Positions 46,211-54,172 of a stretch of DNA of 64,000 nucleotides are shown piece after piece. Under the pieces are notes generated by a model, which was not told the DNA's origin, searched no databases, and saw only the letters and a list, made by a program, of their open reading frames with translations. The position numbers and the translations under genes were made by a program. How positions within the stretch are numbered: the stretch's first letter is position 1; the number at the start of each line of letters is the position of its first letter. This DNA is from Sphingomonas sp. (lineage in GTDB: Bacteria > Pseudomonadota > Alphaproteobacteria > Sphingomonadales > Sphingomonadaceae), in the NCBI RefSeq assembly GCF_017744835.1, contig NZ_JAGIAM010000001.1, positions 496,001 through 560,000 on the forward strand. The letters are read 5' to 3'.

Positions 46211-47518
46211 ATGGCTCGTTTCACGTTCCGCCTCCCCGACATCGGCGAAGGCATCGCCGAGGCCGAGATCGTCGCCTGGCACGTCAAGGTCGGCGACAAG
46301 GTGTCGGAGGACCAGCAGGTCGCCGACATGATGACCGACAAGGCCACCGTCGAAATGGAATCGCCGGTGTCGGGCGTTGTGCTCGAGCTGGCAGGCGAAG
46401 TCGGCGACCAGGTCGCGATCGGCTCGGCGCTGATGGTGATCGAGACCGAGGAAGAAGGTGCGGCCGAGGAGGTCGAGGAGCAGGTCGAAGCCGAGAACCC
46501 GGGCGCAGAAGAAGCGCGCGACCCCACCCCCAGCGCTCCCCTCCCGCTTGCGGGAGGGGCCGGGGGTGGGCCCCCGGCTGCAGCGAGCGATGACCTCGTG
46601 GAGAGCGGGGGCCCACCCCCCAGCCCCCTCCCGCAAGCGGGAGGGGGAGCGCAGGAGAACAAGATCCTCGCCTCCCCCGCGGTCCGCGCCCGCGCGCGTG
46701 ACCTCGGCATCGACCTCGCCGCGGTAAAGGCCGACGGCAACCACGTCCGCCACGCCGATCTCGACGCATATCTCCGCTACGGCAGCGCCCAGGGCTACCA
46801 GCCCCCGCACGCCAGCCGCGCCCGCGACGACGAGCCCGTCAAGGTCATCGGCATGCGCCGCCGCATCGCCGAGAACATGGCCGCCTCCAAGCGCGCCATC
46901 CCGCACTTCACCTATGTCGAGGAAATCGACGTCACCGCGCTCGAGGCGATGCGCGGTGACTTGAACGCCAACCGCGGCAATCGCCCCAAGCTGACGATGC
47001 TCCCCTTCCTGATCGTCGCGATCTGCCGGACCATCCCCGATTTCCCGATGATCAACGCGCGCTACGACGACGAGGCCGGGGTGGTCACGCGCCACGGCCG
47101 CGTCCATCTCGGCATGGCGACCCAGACCGATGCCGGGCTGATGGTCCCCGTCATCCGCGACGCGCAGGACCGCAACGTCTGGCAGCTCGCGGCCGAGATC
47201 ACCCGCCTCGCCGAGGCCGCGCGCACCGGCAAGGCGAAGAGTGAGGAGCTCAGCGGCTCCACCCTCACCGTCACGTCGCTCGGGCCCCTCGGCGGCATCG
47301 CCACCACGCCGGTGATCAACCGCCCCGAAGTCGCGATCATCGGTCCCAACAAGATCGTCGAGCGCCCGGTCTTCCACGGCGACGACATCGTCCGCGCCAA
47401 GCTGATGAACCTCTCGATCAGCTGCGACCACCGTGTCGTCGACGGCTGGGACGCGGCGAGCTTCGTCCAGGCGCTCAAGAAGCTGCTCGAAACCCCCGTG
47501 CTGCTGTTCGCCGACTGA
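46211..47518 (+). CDS. bkdB: Branched-chain 2-oxoacid dehydrogenase E2 (lipoamide acyltransferase)
   Basis: Core acyltransferase of the complex, 435 aa. One lipoyl domain (residues 1-80, lipoyl Lys in MTDKATVEM near residue 44), an acidic linker, a peripheral-subunit binding domain (LASPAVRARARDLGIDLAAV, about 153-190), and the catalytic domain with SCDHRVVDGWDAASF (active His and Asp). The linker contains 40 residues (about 108-148) coded by a 120-bp inverted-repeat element. ATG 46211 fits the lipoyl-domain start. The GNAT gene starts on the last base of its stop codon. Confidence 0.94.
   Translation: MARFTFRLPDIGEGIAEAEIVAWHVKVGDKVSEDQQVADMMTDKATVEMESPVSGVVLELAGEVGDQVAIGSALMVIETEEEGAAEEVEEQVEAENPGAEEARDPTPSAPLPLAGGAGGGPPAAASDDLVESGGPPPSPLPQAGGGAQENKILASPAVRARARDLGIDLAAVKADGNHVRHADLDAYLRYGSAQGYQPPHASRARDDEPVKVIGMRRRIAENMAASKRAIPHFTYVEEIDVTALEAMRGDLNANRGNRPKLTMLPFLIVAICRTIPDFPMINARYDDEAGVVTRHGRVHLGMATQTDAGLMVPVIRDAQDRNVWQLAAEITRLAEAARTGKAKSEELSGSTLTVTSLGPLGGIATTPVINRPEVAIIGPNKIVERPVFHGDDIVRAKLMNLSISCDHRVVDGWDAASFVQALKKLLETPVLLFAD
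46533..46652. repeat. 120-bp nested-palindrome element inserted in frame in bkdB
   Basis: Two near-identical inverted copies of about 47 bp, each with its own palindrome CCTCCCGC-TT-GCGGGAGG followed by a GGGGG-TGGG-CCCCC block, face each other around a 25-bp centre. The outer ends match as GCGCTCCC/GGGAGCGC. The total is exactly 40 codons, so the E2 frame is kept, and the encoded peptide is Gly/Pro/Ala-rich (APLPLAGGAGGG, ESGGPPPSPLPQAGGG). The form is that of a REP-doublet or palindromic mobile element. Confidence 0.8.
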
Positions 47519-48003
47519 TGCGCTGGCGGGCGATGCGCACGGACGACCTCGACGGCGTCGTCGCGGTCGCCCGCATCGCCTTCCCCGACCATCCCGAGGG
47601 CCGCGCCTGCTTCGCCGAGCGGCTCGCGCTCGCGCCCGAAACCTGCTTCGTCCTCGAAGCACCCGAAGGCGTCGCCGGCTATCTGATCGCCTATCCCTGG
47701 CCGCTCGAGGCGGTCCCGCCGCTCGACACGCTGCTCGGCGGCCTGCCCGAGGCACGCACCGCCTGGTACCTCCACGACCTCGCGCTCCTGCCGGAGGCCC
47801 GCGGGCAGGGCCAGGCCGGCGCGGGCGTGGCGCTGCTGTTCGACCGCATCGACGCGCCGATCGGCCTCGTCTCGGTCAACGATTCCGCCGCCTTCTGGCA
47901 GGCGCAGGGCTTCGAGCCGCGCGAGAGCCCCGAGCTGCGCGCCAAGCTCGCCAGCTATGGCCCAGGCGCGCGCTACATGGTCCGCCCCGCCCGAGCCTGC
48001 TAA
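47518..48003 (+). CDS. GNAT family N-acetyltransferase
   Basis: Acetyltransferase of 161 aa. AWYLHDLALLPEARGQGQAG is the beta4/acetyl-CoA loop with R-G-Q-G-x-A/G, and LVSVNDSAAFWQAQGF the terminal motif. ATG 47518 shares a base with the E2 stop codon (TGATG), so it is the fourth gene of the bkd operon. Operon membership hints at a link to acyl-CoA or branched-chain metabolism, perhaps acylation of a metabolite or of the complex, but this is not shown. Confidence 0.85.
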   Translation: MRWRAMRTDDLDGVVAVARIAFPDHPEGRACFAERLALAPETCFVLEAPEGVAGYLIAYPWPLEAVPPLDTLLGGLPEARTAWYLHDLALLPEARGQGQAGAGVALLFDRIDAPIGLVSVNDSAAFWQAQGFEPRESPELRAKLASYGPGARYMVRPARAC

Positions 48004-48013
48004 GGGAGCGCCC

Positions 48014-48841
48014 ATGCGCTTCGACCTGATCCAGTCGCTCAGCCTCGCCGGCAGCTCCGGCATTCCCAACGACGATCGTACCGGCAGCCGCGACCGGCTC
48101 GCCTGGGTGATCGACGGCGCGACCGACCTCGGCCCGCCCGGGCTGGTCGGCCCACGCGGCGGCGCCGCCTGGCTCGCCGACCAGGCCAACGCCGAGCTCG
48201 CCTGCGCCGCCGACGCGCCGGTCGAGGCCATGCTGCAGATGCTCGCGCTGCGAATCGCCGATTGCTTCGTCGCCGCCCGCGCCCGCGCGCCGCTCGGCCG
48301 CTGGGAGCTTCCCATCGCCGCGCTGCTTGTCGCCCGGCTCGACGAGGATGCGCTCGAATGCGGCTGGCTCGGCGATTGCGCCGGGCTGCTCCGCCGCACC
48401 GACGGCAGCGTCATCCGCCTCGGCCGCCCGCCGGTCGAGCGCGACCGCGAGACTCAGCTCGCGCGCGATTTCGCCGACTATGGGCTCGGCACGATCAAGG
48501 GCCGCGACGATCCGCTGATCGAGACCCTGCGCGCCTCGCGCGAGCGGCCCGGCCTGCTCCAGGTGCTCGGCGTCGAGGGCTCGACCGAACGCGCCGATAC
48601 CCAGCGCGTTCCCTGCGCGCCCGGCGACGAGTTGCTGCTGATGACCGACGGCTTCGCCGCGCTGGTCGACAGCTATGGCGCCTATGACGCCGCGGCGCTG
48701 ATGGACGCGCTCCCCCGCCAGGGCCTCGCCCCGCTCGCCACTGCACTCCGCAAAATCGAGAACGCCGACGACACCTGCACCCGCTTCCCGCGCTTCAAGA
48801 TCTCCGACGACGCTACCGCCCTCTGGCTCCGCATCGCCTGA
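48014..48841 (+). CDS. PP2C-like protein phosphatase domain protein
   Basis: A 275-aa protein with the PP2C outline: NDDRTGSRDRLAWVIDGATD near the N-terminus (metal Asp followed by Gly), ALECGWLGDCAGLLRRTDG, LLLMTDGFAALVDSYGAYD with the second metal Asp, and NADDTCTRF near the end with the Asn/Asp pair. It would be a Ser/Thr or acid-labile phosphatase using Mn or Mg. ATG 48014 has GGGAG upstream, 10 nt after the GNAT gene, so it is probably the last gene of the operon. Target unknown. Confidence 0.75.
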   Translation: MRFDLIQSLSLAGSSGIPNDDRTGSRDRLAWVIDGATDLGPPGLVGPRGGAAWLADQANAELACAADAPVEAMLQMLALRIADCFVAARARAPLGRWELPIAALLVARLDEDALECGWLGDCAGLLRRTDGSVIRLGRPPVERDRETQLARDFADYGLGTIKGRDDPLIETLRASRERPGLLQVLGVEGSTERADTQRVPCAPGDELLLMTDGFAALVDSYGAYDAAALMDALPRQGLAPLATALRKIENADDTCTRFPRFKISDDATALWLRIA

Positions 48842-48895
48842 CCCAGGATTCCCCTTCAGAAAGGGAGGGGAGGCAGAAGGGTTGAGCCAATCCGG

Positions 48896-49435
48896 TCAGG
48901 CCGGCGTTCGGAACCCATTGGCCGCGAGCCAGCGCATCGCCAGCCCGCCGACGACCGACTTGACCGCCGCGCCAATCAGGAAGGGCTGCACCCCCGCCGC
49001 CCAGGCGTGCGCGACGTTCGAATGCCAGCCGACCCACGCAGCGCCGCCGGCAAGGCACAGCGCATTGCCGATCGCCATCGCCCCGATCGCCAGCGGCCAA
49101 CTCCTTCCCCAGCCCGCGCCGAACAGCGCGCCGGTCGCCGCCGCGGCGAAGGGGAAGGCATAGAGATAGCCCGCGCCCTCGCCCCAGAATTTCGCCAGCC
49201 CCGCGCCGCCGCCCGCGAGCACCGGCAGCCCCGCCGCGCCGCACACCAGCCAGAGCACCACGGCGAGCCCGCCCTGCCGCCAGCCGAGCAGCGCGCCCGC
49301 AAGCGTCACCGCCAGCGTCTGGAGCGTGATCGGCACCGCGGCCAGCGGCGCCGGCGCGGGGATCTGGATGCGGGAAGCGAAGGCAAGCAGCCCGATCGCG
49401 GCGGCGGTCGTCAACAGCCATTGGAGGATGCGCAT
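48896..49435 (-). CDS. bioY: Biotin transporter BioY (S component)
   Basis: Substrate-binding membrane subunit for biotin, 179 aa with six helices. PITLQTLAVTLAGALLGWRQ is the BioY signature, followed by LAGGGAGLAKFWGEGAGYLY and AFPFAAAATGALFG. BioY works alone with low activity or with an ECF energising module (EcfA/T), which is not in the window. It is divergent from a YciI-like gene and converges on the PP2C-like gene. ATG 49435 is used. Confidence 0.92.
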   Translation of the reverse strand: MRILQWLLTTAAAIGLLAFASRIQIPAPAPLAAVPITLQTLAVTLAGALLGWRQGGLAVVLWLVCGAAGLPVLAGGGAGLAKFWGEGAGYLYAFPFAAAATGALFGAGWGRSWPLAIGAMAIGNALCLAGGAAWVGWHSNVAHAWAAGVQPFLIGAAVKSVVGGLAMRWLAANGFRTPA

Positions 49436-49510
49436 GGCTGCTTCCTAGAGTCCCCGCCGGCCAAGGCAATCCGCCTTGGCGCGCGGATCGCCCCGCATTA
49501 GCCTCGGCCC

Positions 49511-49807
49511 ATGCACCATCTGCTCCACTACACGCTCGCCGCCGACTATCTCGAGCGCCGCCCCGCCTTCCGCGACGCGCATCTCGCGCTCGCCTGGGCC
49601 GCGGCCGAACGCGGCACGCTGCTGCTCGGCGGCGCGGTCGGCGACCCGGTCGAATCGGCGCTGCTCCTCTTCACCGATGCCGACGCCGCGCGCGCCTTCG
49701 CCGAAGCCGATCCCTATGTCGCCAACGGCCTCGTCACCGCGTGGCGCGTCCAGCCCTGGGCCACCGTCGTCGGCGAGCACGCCGCCACCCCGGTCCGCCC
49801 CGGCTGA
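49511..49807 (+). CDS. YciI family protein
   Basis: A 98-aa ferredoxin-like-fold protein. LLHYTLAADYLERRPAFRDA contains the His near the N-terminus and Arg/His pairs of the YciI family; LLLFTDADAARAFAEADPYV, with the conserved Asp-Pro, and GLVTAWRVQPW complete the pattern. Some YciI proteins are dehalogenase- or muconolactone-related enzymes; most are of unknown role. ATG 49511 is used. It stands alone between bioY and an unknown membrane-protein gene. Confidence 0.88.
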   Translation: MHHLLHYTLAADYLERRPAFRDAHLALAWAAAERGTLLLGGAVGDPVESALLLFTDADAARAFAEADPYVANGLVTAWRVQPWATVVGEHAATPVRPG

Positions 49808-49811
49808 ACGC

Positions 49812-50750
49812 TCAGCCCCCCGAGAAGATCGAGCGGCTGAGCACGTCGCGCACCGTGTCGCGGCCCGAGGCCATCCGTTGCTGCGCCGCGCGCGCGATCT
49901 GCGCGCCCTCGGCCGCGATCGCCGCCTGGCGCTGGGTGAGCGCGCGGAACCTGGCGGCGTCCGCGCCGCTCGCGAATCCGAAATAGCCGCCGTTGTTGGT
50001 CCAGCCGCGCCTGGCGAGCAGCCGGCACAGCTCGCCGGTCGCGCCGATCAGCGCGCGTTGGTTGGCGAGCAGCGCGTCGCCCTGCGCGCCTGCCATCGCC
50101 GCGATCCCCTGCTTGGCCTTGTCCGAGAGCCGGGCCGCGGCCAGCGCATCGGCCATCGCCTTGCCGCGCGCCGCCCGGGCATCGGCCTGCGCGCGCGCCG
50201 TCGCCTCCAGCGCGTCCACCGCCTCGCAATGCGACAGCACCTTGGGATCGAGCCCGAGCAGATAGGGGCTCGAGAGATTGCCCACCCCCAGCTTCGCCAT
50301 CTCGGCGCCGAAGTCGCGCTGCGCCTGCGCATCGGCCGCGACGCTCTCGGCGAACAGCCTGGAGAGCGGACCGCGCGCCGCCGCGCCCGCGGGCATCTGC
50401 GCCGCGCCGCCGGGTCCGAACTCGACTTCGGCGAAGCTGCTCGCATCTGCGCGCGCGTGCGTCTCGTACTGCGCATGCGCGATCATCGCCGATCCCGCGC
50501 CCGCCGCAACGAGCAGCCCGAGCGATCCCGCCTTCCATGCCGCCCCGGCATGGCGCGTCGTCACGACATAGCCGATCGCCCAGAGCAGCACCGCCACGCC
50601 CGCGCCCACCCCGAGCAACAGCCCCAGCGGCTGCTGCGGCACGAGCATCGGCGCCAGCAGCGCGCCGACCACGAGCACTGCCGCGCCCGCAAGCGTCGCC
50701 ACCACGGGATGTCCGAACGGCGCCCCCGCGCCGTCTTCGATGTCTTCCAT
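49812..50750 (-). CDS. Hypothetical membrane protein with periplasmic helical domain
   Basis: I do not recognise the family. The 312-aa protein has three hydrophobic helices at the N-terminus (ATLAGAAVLVVGALLAPMLV, LGLLLGVGAGVAVLLWAIGY, AGSLGLLVAAGAGSAMIAHA) and a long soluble helical region (residues 105-312) with many Ala, Arg and Gln residues and the block HCEAVDALEATARAQADARA. ATG 50750 with GGCAGG upstream gives an ordinary membrane start; longer frames are not needed. It converges on the YciI gene with a 4-bp gap. The layout suggests a membrane-anchored extracytoplasmic domain. Confidence 0.6.
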   Translation of the reverse strand: MEDIEDGAGAPFGHPVVATLAGAAVLVVGALLAPMLVPQQPLGLLLGVGAGVAVLLWAIGYVVTTRHAGAAWKAGSLGLLVAAGAGSAMIAHAQYETHARADASSFAEVEFGPGGAAQMPAGAAARGPLSRLFAESVAADAQAQRDFGAEMAKLGVGNLSSPYLLGLDPKVLSHCEAVDALEATARAQADARAARGKAMADALAAARLSDKAKQGIAAMAGAQGDALLANQRALIGATGELCRLLARRGWTNNGGYFGFASGADAARFRALTQRQAAIAAEGAQIARAAQQRMASGRDTVRDVLSRSIFSGG

Positions 50751-50875
50751 TGAACCTGCCCCCTGTTTGTCGCGGCAGGTTAGCCGCGCCGCAACGCGAC
50801 GCAAGCCCTGCAGCTTCGCCCGTCTAAAGCCTTGCTCGCTTGCCCGCTCGCCGCGCTTGGGCTCTAGCGGGAGCC

Positions 50876-51775
50876 ATGCAGTCCTCCGCCTCCCCCGGCC
50901 GCGCCGGTCTCCTGCTCGGCGCCGCCGCCTATGCGCTCTGGGGCGTGCTGCCGCTCTACATCCACTTGCTCCAGCAGGTCCCGGCGCTCCAGGTGCTCGC
51001 GCATCGCGTGCTCTGGTCGGTGCTGCTCCTCGCGCTGGTGATCGTGGCGCTGCGCCGCGCGCGGCCGATCCTCCAGGCGGCGCGCGGGCGCACCTTGTTG
51101 CTGCTCGTCGCCAGCGCCTCGCTGATCGCGATCAACTGGCTGGTCTACATCTGGGCGGTCCAGCACCATCATGTGCTCGAGGCGAGCCTCGGCTATTTCA
51201 TCAATCCGCTGGTCAATGTCGCGCTCGGCATGGCGGTGCTCGGCGAGCGGCTGCGGCGGCTCCAGGGCGTCGCGATCGCGGTCGCCGCCGCCGGCGTCGC
51301 GATCCTCGCCGTCAGCGGCGGCGGCGCGCTGTGGATCAGCCTCGCGCTCGCGCTCAGCTTCGGCCTCTACGGCCTCGTCCGCAAGGTCGCCGCGATCGAC
51401 GCGCTCGGCGGCCTCACGGTCGAGACGCTGCTGCTCGCGCCCATCGCGCTCGCGCTGCTCGTCCAGGCCGGCCATGCCGGAGAGGGCGCCTTCGGCCAGT
51501 CGACGCGGCTCGACCTGCTGCTGATGCTCGCCGGCCCGGTCACTACCGCGCCGCTGCTGATGTTCGCCGCCGCCGCGCGCCGGCTGCCGCTCGCGACGCT
51601 CGGCCTGCTCCAATATATCGCCCCCAGCTTCCAGTTCGCCCAGGCCGTGCTCTTCTTCGACGAGCCCGTCGGGCTGGTCCATGTCGTCACCTTCGCGCTG
51701 ATCTGGACCGGCTGCGCGCTCTACGCGCTCGACAGCCTGCGCGCCGCGCGCATGTCGAGGGCCCTTCCAAAATAG
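50876..51775 (+). CDS. rarD: EamA family transporter RarD
   Basis: DMT-superfamily permease of 299 aa with ten helices. RAGLLLGAAAYALWGVLPLY and QQVPALQVLAHRVLWSVLLL match RarD closely, and INWLVYIWAVQHHHVLEASL, GYFINPLVNVALGMAVLGER and LQYIAPSFQFAQAVLFFDEP are the RarD-specific blocks. Its role is thought to be export of small metabolites, and some members affect chloramphenicol sensitivity. ATG 50876 is used. Confidence 0.93.
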   Translation: MQSSASPGRAGLLLGAAAYALWGVLPLYIHLLQQVPALQVLAHRVLWSVLLLALVIVALRRARPILQAARGRTLLLLVASASLIAINWLVYIWAVQHHHVLEASLGYFINPLVNVALGMAVLGERLRRLQGVAIAVAAAGVAILAVSGGGALWISLALALSFGLYGLVRKVAAIDALGGLTVETLLLAPIALALLVQAGHAGEGAFGQSTRLDLLLMLAGPVTTAPLLMFAAAARRLPLATLGLLQYIAPSFQFAQAVLFFDEPVGLVHVVTFALIWTGCALYALDSLRAARMSRALPK

Positions 51776-51969
51776 GATTTCGCCTGCTCTGCTCGCGCCA
51801 TGGCCCGATTCCCTCGCCTGCGCGGACCCTATGACCCCGGCGCGATCGACCGGGCGGAGCGGACGCTCGCCGAATTCCTGGCGGGGACGGAAAACGCTGA
51901 AAACCGCGTTTCGTGTCCACTTCCGGAGCCACCCTCGGACAGGGAATGGCGGAATCCCGCCAAAAATTA

Positions 51970-51987
51970 TTCAACCAACAGGTTGAA
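51970..51987. promoter_or_regulatory. ArsR operator 1
   Basis: TTCAACC-N4-GGTTGAA, a perfect 7-bp inverted repeat 31 bp before the ArsR start codon. An identical-armed copy lies at 52010-52027, centre-to-centre distance 40 bp. The motif is of the type bound by ArsR proteins associated with SRPBCC genes; binding by the adjacent ArsR is inference. Confidence 0.72.
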
Positions 51988-52009
51988 CGTTCCGACACCG
52001 CCCGCTAAA

Positions 52010-52027
52010 TTCAACCAGATGGTTGAA
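52010..52027. promoter_or_regulatory. ArsR operator 2, overlapping the start codon
   Basis: Second TTCAACC-N4-GGTTGAA. The spacer is AGAT, and its last two bases with the next G form the ATG of the ArsR gene (52019-52021), so the operator half-site GGTTGAA also codes the N-terminal Val-Glu. Bound repressor would lie over the translation start, giving tight autorepression of the whole four-gene operon. Confidence 0.72.
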
Positions 52028-52348
52028 CATAGACTCGACGCGGTTTTCCACGCGCTTTCGGACCCGACTCGGCGCGGCATGCTCGCGCAGCTCGCGCTCG
52101 GCGAGAAGTCGGTTGGCGCGCTCGCCGAGCCGTTCGACATGTCGTTCGCCGGCGCCGCCAAGCATGTGAAGGTGCTCGAAGGCGCCGGGCTGGTCGCGCG
52201 CCGCAAGTCGGGCCGCACCCAGCTCTGCCGGCTCGAACCCGCCTCCTTCGCCGAGGTCGGGCAATGGCTCCGCCAATGGGAGCAGTTCTGGACGGTGCGC
52301 CTCGACGCGCTCGAGACGCTCGTCGCCAAGAAGGAGGAGGACCAATGA
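52019..52348 (+). CDS. ArsR family winged-helix repressor
   Basis: A 109-aa repressor. [20 protein letters not shown] opens the ArsR wHTH domain, followed by [20 protein letters not shown] (recognition helix) and [15 protein letters not shown] (wing). No metal-binding cysteine pair is seen, so it is likely of the metal-independent type linked to SRPBCC/AHSA1 genes. An open frame continues upstream to 51800, but the operator position and family start support ATG 52019. It is the first gene of an operon with a VOC protein and two SRPBCC proteins. Confidence 0.9.
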   Translation: MVEHRLDAVFHALSDPTRRGMLAQLALGEKSVGALAEPFDMSFAGAAKHVKVLEGAGLVARRKSGRTQLCRLEPASFAEVGQWLRQWEQFWTVRLDALETLVAKKEEDQ

Positions 52349-52740
52349 CCAGCATGAAGCCCTTCCTGATGTTCCAGGGCGGCCGCGCCGAGGAGGCGCT
52401 GCGCTTCTATGTCGAGACCGTCCCCGACAGCCGCATCGACAGGCTCGAGCTTTTCGGCCCCCAGGGCCCCGGCCCCGAGGGCACGGTGCTGCGCGCGCTG
52501 GTCACGATCGCGGGCCAGCCGGTGATGGCGCACGACAGCTTCATCCGCCACGGCTTCGACTTCACGCCCTCCTTCTCCTTCTTCGTCGATTGCGCCGACG
52601 AGGCCGAGTTCGACCGGCTGTTCGCCGCGCTCTCCGAAGGCGGCGGCGTGCTGATGCCCGCGGACAATTACGGCTGGAGCCGCAAGTTCGGCTGGGTGAA
52701 CGATCGCTTCGGCGTCTCCTGGCAATTGGAGCTGCAATGA
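52345..52740 (+). CDS. VOC superfamily protein (PhnB/glyoxalase-like)
   Basis: A 131-aa member of the vicinal oxygen chelate fold, PhnB-like subgroup. [20 protein letters not shown] is the first beta-alpha-beta module, and [20 protein letters not shown] plus [20 protein letters not shown] complete the typical PhnB ending. Some of the usual metal ligands (His/Glu) are not obvious, as in many PhnB-like proteins. ATG 52345 overlaps the ArsR stop by 4 nt, with GGAGGAGGACC upstream. Confidence 0.88.
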   Translation: MTSMKPFLMFQGGRAEEALRFYVETVPDSRIDRLELFGPQGPGPEGTVLRALVTIAGQPVMAHDSFIRHGFDFTPSFSFFVDCADEAEFDRLFAALSEGGGVLMPADNYGWSRKFGWVNDRFGVSWQLELQ

Positions 52741-53189
52741 GCACCGCGGCCCCCGCAGTGGTCCGCGTCGAGCGCAGCCTCGCCGCCCCGCCCGAGCGCG
52801 TGTTCGACGCCTGGCTCGATCCAACGGTCGCGCGCCGCTTCCTCTTCGCCACCCCCGGCGGCGAGATGGTCCGCGCCGATCTCGATCCGCGCGTCGGCGG
52901 CAGCTTCCTGTTCGTCGATCGCCGGGCGGAGGGCGATGCCGAGCACCACGGCCGCTTCGTCGAGATCGATCGCCCCCGCCGCCTCGTCTTCCTGTTCCGC
53001 GGCCCCGGAACCGAGGAGGGCGAATGGTCGCAGGTCACCGTCGAGATCGCCGAGGCGCCGGGCGGCTGCCGCCTCACCCTGACGCACGAGATCCCGCCCA
53101 AATGGGCCGATTATGCCGAGCCCGTCCGCAACGGCTGGACGATGATCCTCGATACGCTCGGCCGCACCCTGGAGACCGATCATGGCTGA
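52737..53189 (+). CDS. SRPBCC/AHSA1 domain protein (1 of 2)
   Basis: A 150-aa helix-grip-fold protein. [20 protein letters not shown] is the AHSA1 start, followed by [18 protein letters not shown], and [20 protein letters not shown] near the C-terminus with the final long helix. The fold makes a hydrophobic cavity for small ligands or for client binding. ATG 52737 overlaps the VOC stop as ATGA. The next gene starts before its stop, so the operon is fully coupled. Confidence 0.9.
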   Translation: MSTAAPAVVRVERSLAAPPERVFDAWLDPTVARRFLFATPGGEMVRADLDPRVGGSFLFVDRRAEGDAEHHGRFVEIDRPRRLVFLFRGPGTEEGEWSQVTVEIAEAPGGCRLTLTHEIPPKWADYAEPVRNGWTMILDTLGRTLETDHG

Positions 53190-53730
53190 TTTCGAACGCA
53201 CCGCGCCCGACACGATCCGGATGGAACGCCTGCTCGACGCGCCGATCGAGACGGTGTGGCGCTATCTCGCCGAGTCCGATCTGCGCAGGACCTGGTTCGC
53301 CGAGGGCGCGATCGAGCCCCGCGTCGGCGGCGCCGTCCAGCTCGTCTTCGATCACGACAATCTCTCGGACGGGGACGTTCCCTACCCCGAACCCTATGCC
53401 AAATGGAAAGGTGCGCGCGGCGAGGAGCGCGTGGTCGAGTTCGATCCGCCGCACGTCCTCGCCTTCAGCTGGGTGGGCGGCACCGAGGGCGTCGCGCGCT
53501 TCGAGCTGTTCGCCGAAGGCGATCGCACCCGGCTCGTCCTCACCCACAGCGGCATCACCGGCCCCGCGCCGATGGCCAATTTCGGCGCCGGCTGGAATTC
53601 GCATCTCGCGGTGTTGCAGGCGCGGCTCGCCGGGCGCGGCATCCCCGATTTCTGGGCGCTCCACGCGCGGTCGGAGGCCGAAGTGAAGGCCGCGCTCGAT
53701 CGTCTCCCCAATCCGGCATCAGGCGTGTAA
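53182..53730 (+). CDS. SRPBCC/AHSA1 domain protein (2 of 2)
   Basis: A 182-aa second SRPBCC protein. [20 protein letters not shown] and [20 protein letters not shown] are the fold's first strands, [20 protein letters not shown] the core strand pair, and [20 protein letters not shown] the C-terminal helix. It starts at ATG 53182 inside the previous gene (8-nt overlap). Two different SRPBCC proteins under one ArsR are typical of this operon class; the ligand is not known. Confidence 0.9.
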   Translation: MADFERTAPDTIRMERLLDAPIETVWRYLAESDLRRTWFAEGAIEPRVGGAVQLVFDHDNLSDGDVPYPEPYAKWKGARGEERVVEFDPPHVLAFSWVGGTEGVARFELFAEGDRTRLVLTHSGITGPAPMANFGAGWNSHLAVLQARLAGRGIPDFWALHARSEAEVKAALDRLPNPASGV

Positions 53731-53740
53731 GCTGCGCGCC

Positions 53741-54172
53741 ATGACCATCCGCAAGATCGACGACAGCGTCAGCGTCGCCCCGCAGATCGACCCCCAGGAC
53801 GTCCCCGGCCTCGCCGCCGCGGGCTTCCGGGCGATCGTCAACAACCGCCCCGACGGCGAGGAGTTCAGCCAGCCCGAGGGCGATGCGGTCCGCCGCGCGG
53901 CCGAGGCTGCCGGGCTCGCCTATACCGCGATCCCCGTCACCCACGCCGGCTTCTCGGCCGACATGGTCGAAGCGATGGCCGATGCGCTCGAGAGCGCCGG
54001 CGGCCCGGTGCTCGCCTATTGCCGCTCGGGCACGCGCTCGTGCAACCTCTGGGCGCTCGCTCAGGCGAGCCGCGGCGGCGACCCGGCCGAGCTCACCGCC
54101 AAGGCGGCGGGCGCGGGCTACGATATTTCCGGCATCCGCCCGCTGCTCGATTCGCTTTCCGGACGGGCGTGA
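53741..54172 (+). CDS. TIGR01244-type phosphatase-like protein (DUF442)
   Basis: A 143-aa protein of the dual-specificity-phosphatase/rhodanese-like family. SVAPQIDPQDVPGLAAAGFR and IVNNRPDGEEFSQPEGD are the family start, and LAYCRSGTRSCNLWALAQAS carries the C-x5-R active-site loop. This family is linked to sulfur transfer or to phosphatase activity, often fused to a beta-lactamase-like hydrolase; here it stands alone. It lies 10 nt after the SRPBCC gene and overlaps the next gene by GTGA. Confidence 0.85.
   Translation: MTIRKIDDSVSVAPQIDPQDVPGLAAAGFRAIVNNRPDGEEFSQPEGDAVRRAAEAAGLAYTAIPVTHAGFSADMVEAMADALESAGGPVLAYCRSGTRSCNLWALAQASRGGDPAELTAKAAGAGYDISGIRPLLDSLSGRA

Noticed and set aside
51800..52018. 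Longer ArsR protein starting at 51800
   Set aside because: The extra 73 residues are not like ArsR and both operators would be intragenic; kept only as an open frame.
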